Under the pieces are notes generated by a model, which had not been told where the DNA came from, searched no databases, and saw only the letters and a list, made by a program, of their open reading frames with translations. DNA of 64,000 bases from Astragalus membranaceus (lineage: Eukaryota > Streptophyta > Magnoliopsida > Fabales > Fabaceae): contig CM076847.1 in assembly GCA_039519185.1 (NCBI GenBank), positions 80,761,100 to 80,825,099 of the forward strand, given 5' to 3'. Each line of letters opens with the position of its first letter. Position 1 is the stretch's first letter. Positions 61,294 to 64,000 of the stretch are shown piece by piece. The position numbers and the translations under genes are program-made.

Positions 61294-63560
61294 TGTCATA
61301 CCCTAATTTTGTCCATCTAATTTATCAAAAAAAATCCCATTTTTTTTATCCTCGTCGTGACGTATTGTTTTAAACACGTGTGTGTGTCTTTAGCGCTCGT
61401 CATACAACGTTTATTTTGATGCTCGTTTTTATTGTTGATATCGTAGTTATTAGATTATTTATTGTTATTGGTGCAAAGATATACAAAAGTATTTGAAAGC
61501 AAAATAAATTCTTTTTGGAGCTGAATAGTCAAAAGTTTTTTTACATAGTCAAGTTTTGTACCTACATAGACAAAAACAGCAAAAAGAAATAGTACAAAAA
61601 TCAAAATACAAAATTCAAAAAAGAAAAAAAGAGGGAAAGGACGCAGCTAGCAGCTGCCCTAGGTAGGGTTTTTCTCCTTGGATGCTGTCCTTCCTCCATT
61701 GCCAGCTATTATCCTTTGCCCATTCAAATAGCTGTCCTTTGTCCTTTTGATTCTTCCTCAATTAATGTCCTTTTTGCGCCACTAGCTGTCCTTTCTCTCC
61801 TCACCACAGCACCCTAAATTTGCCCTAATTGCGGTCCTTTTGATTCCTCAGCACCACACCAATCTGCCTATAAATATCAAACAGTAGCACACAATTAGGG
61901 GGCGGACAGTCACTGAGAAATAAACAAAAACATACACAGATACACACAGCAACAGAGAGCTTTATATACCAAACAGTGGTGAAATTAGGGAGAGAACACA
62001 ATGACTGAAATATACACGCAAAACACACTCAGTCATTAGAATACACACACTGAGAGACATACTGAGACACACACAGACGCTAAGATACGCAGATACACGC
62101 ATACAGCAAACACAGACAAAAATTCAGAAAAAGCAACGAATCGATTAGGTTTTCACACTGAAACCTAATCATCAAAACACAAAATTTCTGAAGCAAAAAG
62201 AGCAGTAGCAGTAAGAGGAGCAGCAGTAGCAAGGCAAACACAAGGCGACTTATCAGAAGCTGGGGAGTAGGGAACCAGAAATTAGATCGAAATAGTTGGA
62301 GTCACGAACGAAGATCATTAAACATGTACTGTTCTGTTGCTTGAAACTGATTTAGGTTTTTTTTTTAAAAAAAGAAAGTCTTAAAAAATGTAGACCAGAA
62401 AATAGAAACAGAGAGGTAGTAGAAGAGAAAAGTCGAAAAAAGAGATTAAGAGCATAAAAATGCATAAAACCGTGAACTGACCTCCGCCCACTGTACGCGG
62501 TGGTTGTCCTCCCTGAGCCGCCGTCCCCCCTTTACCGTCGTTCCCTATCTCTGACCGTAGCCTCAACGAACAAGTGCTCCGGCGAAAACCTCTGCCGTCA
62601 GCACCGCCGACGTCTCTACGGTACCTCCTGTGGTTGACGTCTCCGGCGTCGTTGTCTTCCTAGACCTCCACCGTCATCACTTCCCTCTCCCTTTTTCTTC
62701 TTCCCTTCCTCGTCCGATCTCTCTCTCAGTTCCGTTTTCCCTCTCCCACCGTGACTCCCTCGCGTTTTTCATCACCACCACCGACGCACCAACGCCCCTT
62801 CGCAAGTTCTCCGGCGAAAAGCCACCGCCATGAACCACCACTGCAACGTCTCCCCTCTTTGTTTCTCAGTCGTGTCTCTCCCTTTCTTCTTTCCCCATTC
62901 TTCTTCTTCGTTCTTTCTCCTCTTTCTCTCTCCCTGAAACTTCCCTCTCTCTCCTCTGGAAAAAACAGAAACGGCGCTGGAAGAGAAGTGGTGAAAATTA
63001 GGGTTTCTCTCAACTCACTTATTTCCTTTTATATTCCCATTCATTCATTTACTTATTTATTTTATTTTTAATTTTTTATAACCAGATTTTTATTTACACC
63101 CCTGTCTTTTATGATACACCCCCTGCGAACAGGCCCTAATGCAGAGGCCAGAAATTCAAAGGCCCAAACACGAATAAAACTGGACTCTGCTAACTGCACC
63201 CCTCTGATTACTGTTTCGCAGCCTACTCAGTTTTTTTAAATACTCCTCCTTATTTTTACTCTTCATCAAAAATCTTTTTTATTATGAAAATACTTGACTT
63301 TTTGCACCCCCTTTTCTTTTTTTTTTTAAATTTCTTTTCTACAAATAAACATTTTCTTTCACAAACCTATCTTTTTCCAAATAACAAATAAACATTTTCC
63401 CAAACATAAAAGCAGGTTGTTATTAATGGTCACTCTGAGTTTAACTTGTTTGATCGTCAATAACAACTATATTTTTCAAATGGGCTATGAGTGATGACTA
63501 CTCTGAGTTTTACTTGTTTGGTCATTACGAATACCTATCCAATTTCAAATACTTAAAAAA
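61294..63560 (+). repeat. LTR head 2 (TGTCATACCC type), long LTR-like region
   Basis: Begins TGTCATACCCTAATTTTG. TATAAATA at 61869-61876 (CTGCCTATAAATATC) is a good core promoter. A CA-rich stretch (ACACACAGATACACACAG) and a CT-rich leader (62600-62960) follow. No gag or primer site is reached, and the right end was not located. Such length fits an Ogre-like LTR. An alternative is a host-gene promoter captured next to an LTR fragment. Confidence 0.45.
61869..61876 (+). promoter_or_regulatory. TATA box in LTR head 2
   Basis: TATAAATA in GCCTATAAATATC, about 575 bp after the LTR start. Confidence 0.55.
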
Positions 63561-63777
63561 ACCCTCAATTTTTATTGGGTAGAAAATGTTTGTGTGTTGA
63601 GGGTTTTTTTGTATTTAACATTGGGACAACCTTTTTGGCTTCCGGAAATACCTCTTTTTTAGATATATCTGGAAATCCCTAAAATTTAACATTCCGGAAA
63701 TACCTTAAAAATGGTATTTCTGGAATGTTTTAGATTTTTTTTGGAATTCCCTTTTAATTAATTTTTTCTTTTTTCAG
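63561..63777 (+). other. TTCCGGAAATACC motif cluster and splice acceptor
   Basis: TTCCGGAAATACC occurs at about 63640 and 63692, and its near-complement GGTATTTCTGGAA at 63713, so 63690-63727 can form a 15-bp stem. A pyrimidine tract and CAG (63775-63777) follow and look like a splice acceptor for the frame beyond. Confidence 0.5.
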
Positions 63778-64000
63778 TGGCAACCAGAACAGGAAACCTA
63801 GAGCGAGGCGAGTATTTAGAAGCAGGACCCCGAGATGAGCAGAGTTCTGCTGGCAGTAGGACCAGGATCAGATTGAGGACTAGAGAGGCGGGACACGCAT
63901 CTGAGTGTCAGAGACGTGTCCGAGACCGAGCGCAGCAGCAGGACCAGGAGCATTATTATCACGAGCCTGCTGAGCCAGACGCCATGCATGTAGATGACCA
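63776..64000 (+). CDS. Partial frame at window edge, unidentified
   Basis: Of three plus-strand frames only one (GTG GCA ACC AGA...) stays open to the edge, 74 codons. It is rich in Arg, Glu and Gln: RTGNLERGEYLEAGPRDEQ, then RIRLRTREAGHASECQ and EHYYHEPAEPDAMHVDD. Basic then acidic stretches of this kind open many plant-mobile-domain and Mutator-type genes in plants, but no domain is visible. The first base of the frame is shared with the putative acceptor (exon begins in phase 1). Confidence 0.4.

Overview
The window is nuclear DNA of a flowering plant, made almost entirely of nested transposable elements. No intact host gene, rRNA or tRNA gene was recognised. A legume, probably of the inverted-repeat-lacking clade (Trifolium, Medicago, Pisum, Vicia, Cicer), is my inference. 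It rests on AT-rich intergenic DNA, the mix of SIRE, Tekay and Tat elements, Ogre-like LTR heads starting TGTCATACCC, and legume-style foldback MITEs opening with 'TTTAGTCCCT'. No species marker was seen.

Layout, left to right. (1) 1-6458: two units of a SIRE/Maximus-type Ty1/copia element in tandem (tail-LTR-gag-tail-LTR, period about 4055 bp). gag is intact and pol is almost wholly deleted. Each LTR carries about 16 copies of an AATCGATT palindrome spaced 31-34 bp. (2) 6459-12482: a CACTA (En/Spm) transposon on the minus strand, cut by the SIRE unit. It is split by a 3466-bp solo LTR with a perfect 5-bp target duplication, and that LTR holds a Mutator-type MITE. (3) 12483-17162: a SINE and a 5'-truncated LINE, each with perfect target duplications, a second CACTA end facing the opposite way, a Helitron 3' end and a copia pol fragment. 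(4) 17163-22336: a complete but mutated copia element (TSD ATTAC) whose LTRs differ by a (GT)n expansion of about 160 bp. (5) 22337-31641: mostly non-coding, with a short Helitron, foldback elements, a MITE carrying a PPR-like coding fragment, a LINE relic and minisatellites. (6) 31642-36516: a young Ale-type copia element (TSD CAATA). (7) 36683-41520: a second young copia element on the minus strand. (8) 42845-53631: a complete Ty3/gypsy Tat-type element on the minus strand (TSD ATAAC). It has two RNase H domains and, downstream of pol, a spliced gene on the opposite strand with its own TATA box. (9) 54446-57011: a decayed Mutator transposase fused to an OTU cysteine-protease domain, followed by a truncated Tekay LTR and a degraded retroelement. 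(10) 60685-64000: two related LTR heads in tandem, the first followed by a 27-bp coding minisatellite, and at the edge the start of an unidentified reading frame.

Functionally, each autonomous-type retroelement here has lost at least one reading frame to a frameshift, stop or active-site change. The long open frames and near-identical LTRs of the elements at 31642, 36683 and 42845 point to recent insertion. The target duplications let the insertion order be read directly. I found no clearly new biological system. The best candidates for a second look are the periodic AATCGATT array, the antisense spliced gene of the Tat element, the PPR fragment inside a 282-bp Mutator MITE, and the OTU-fused transposase.
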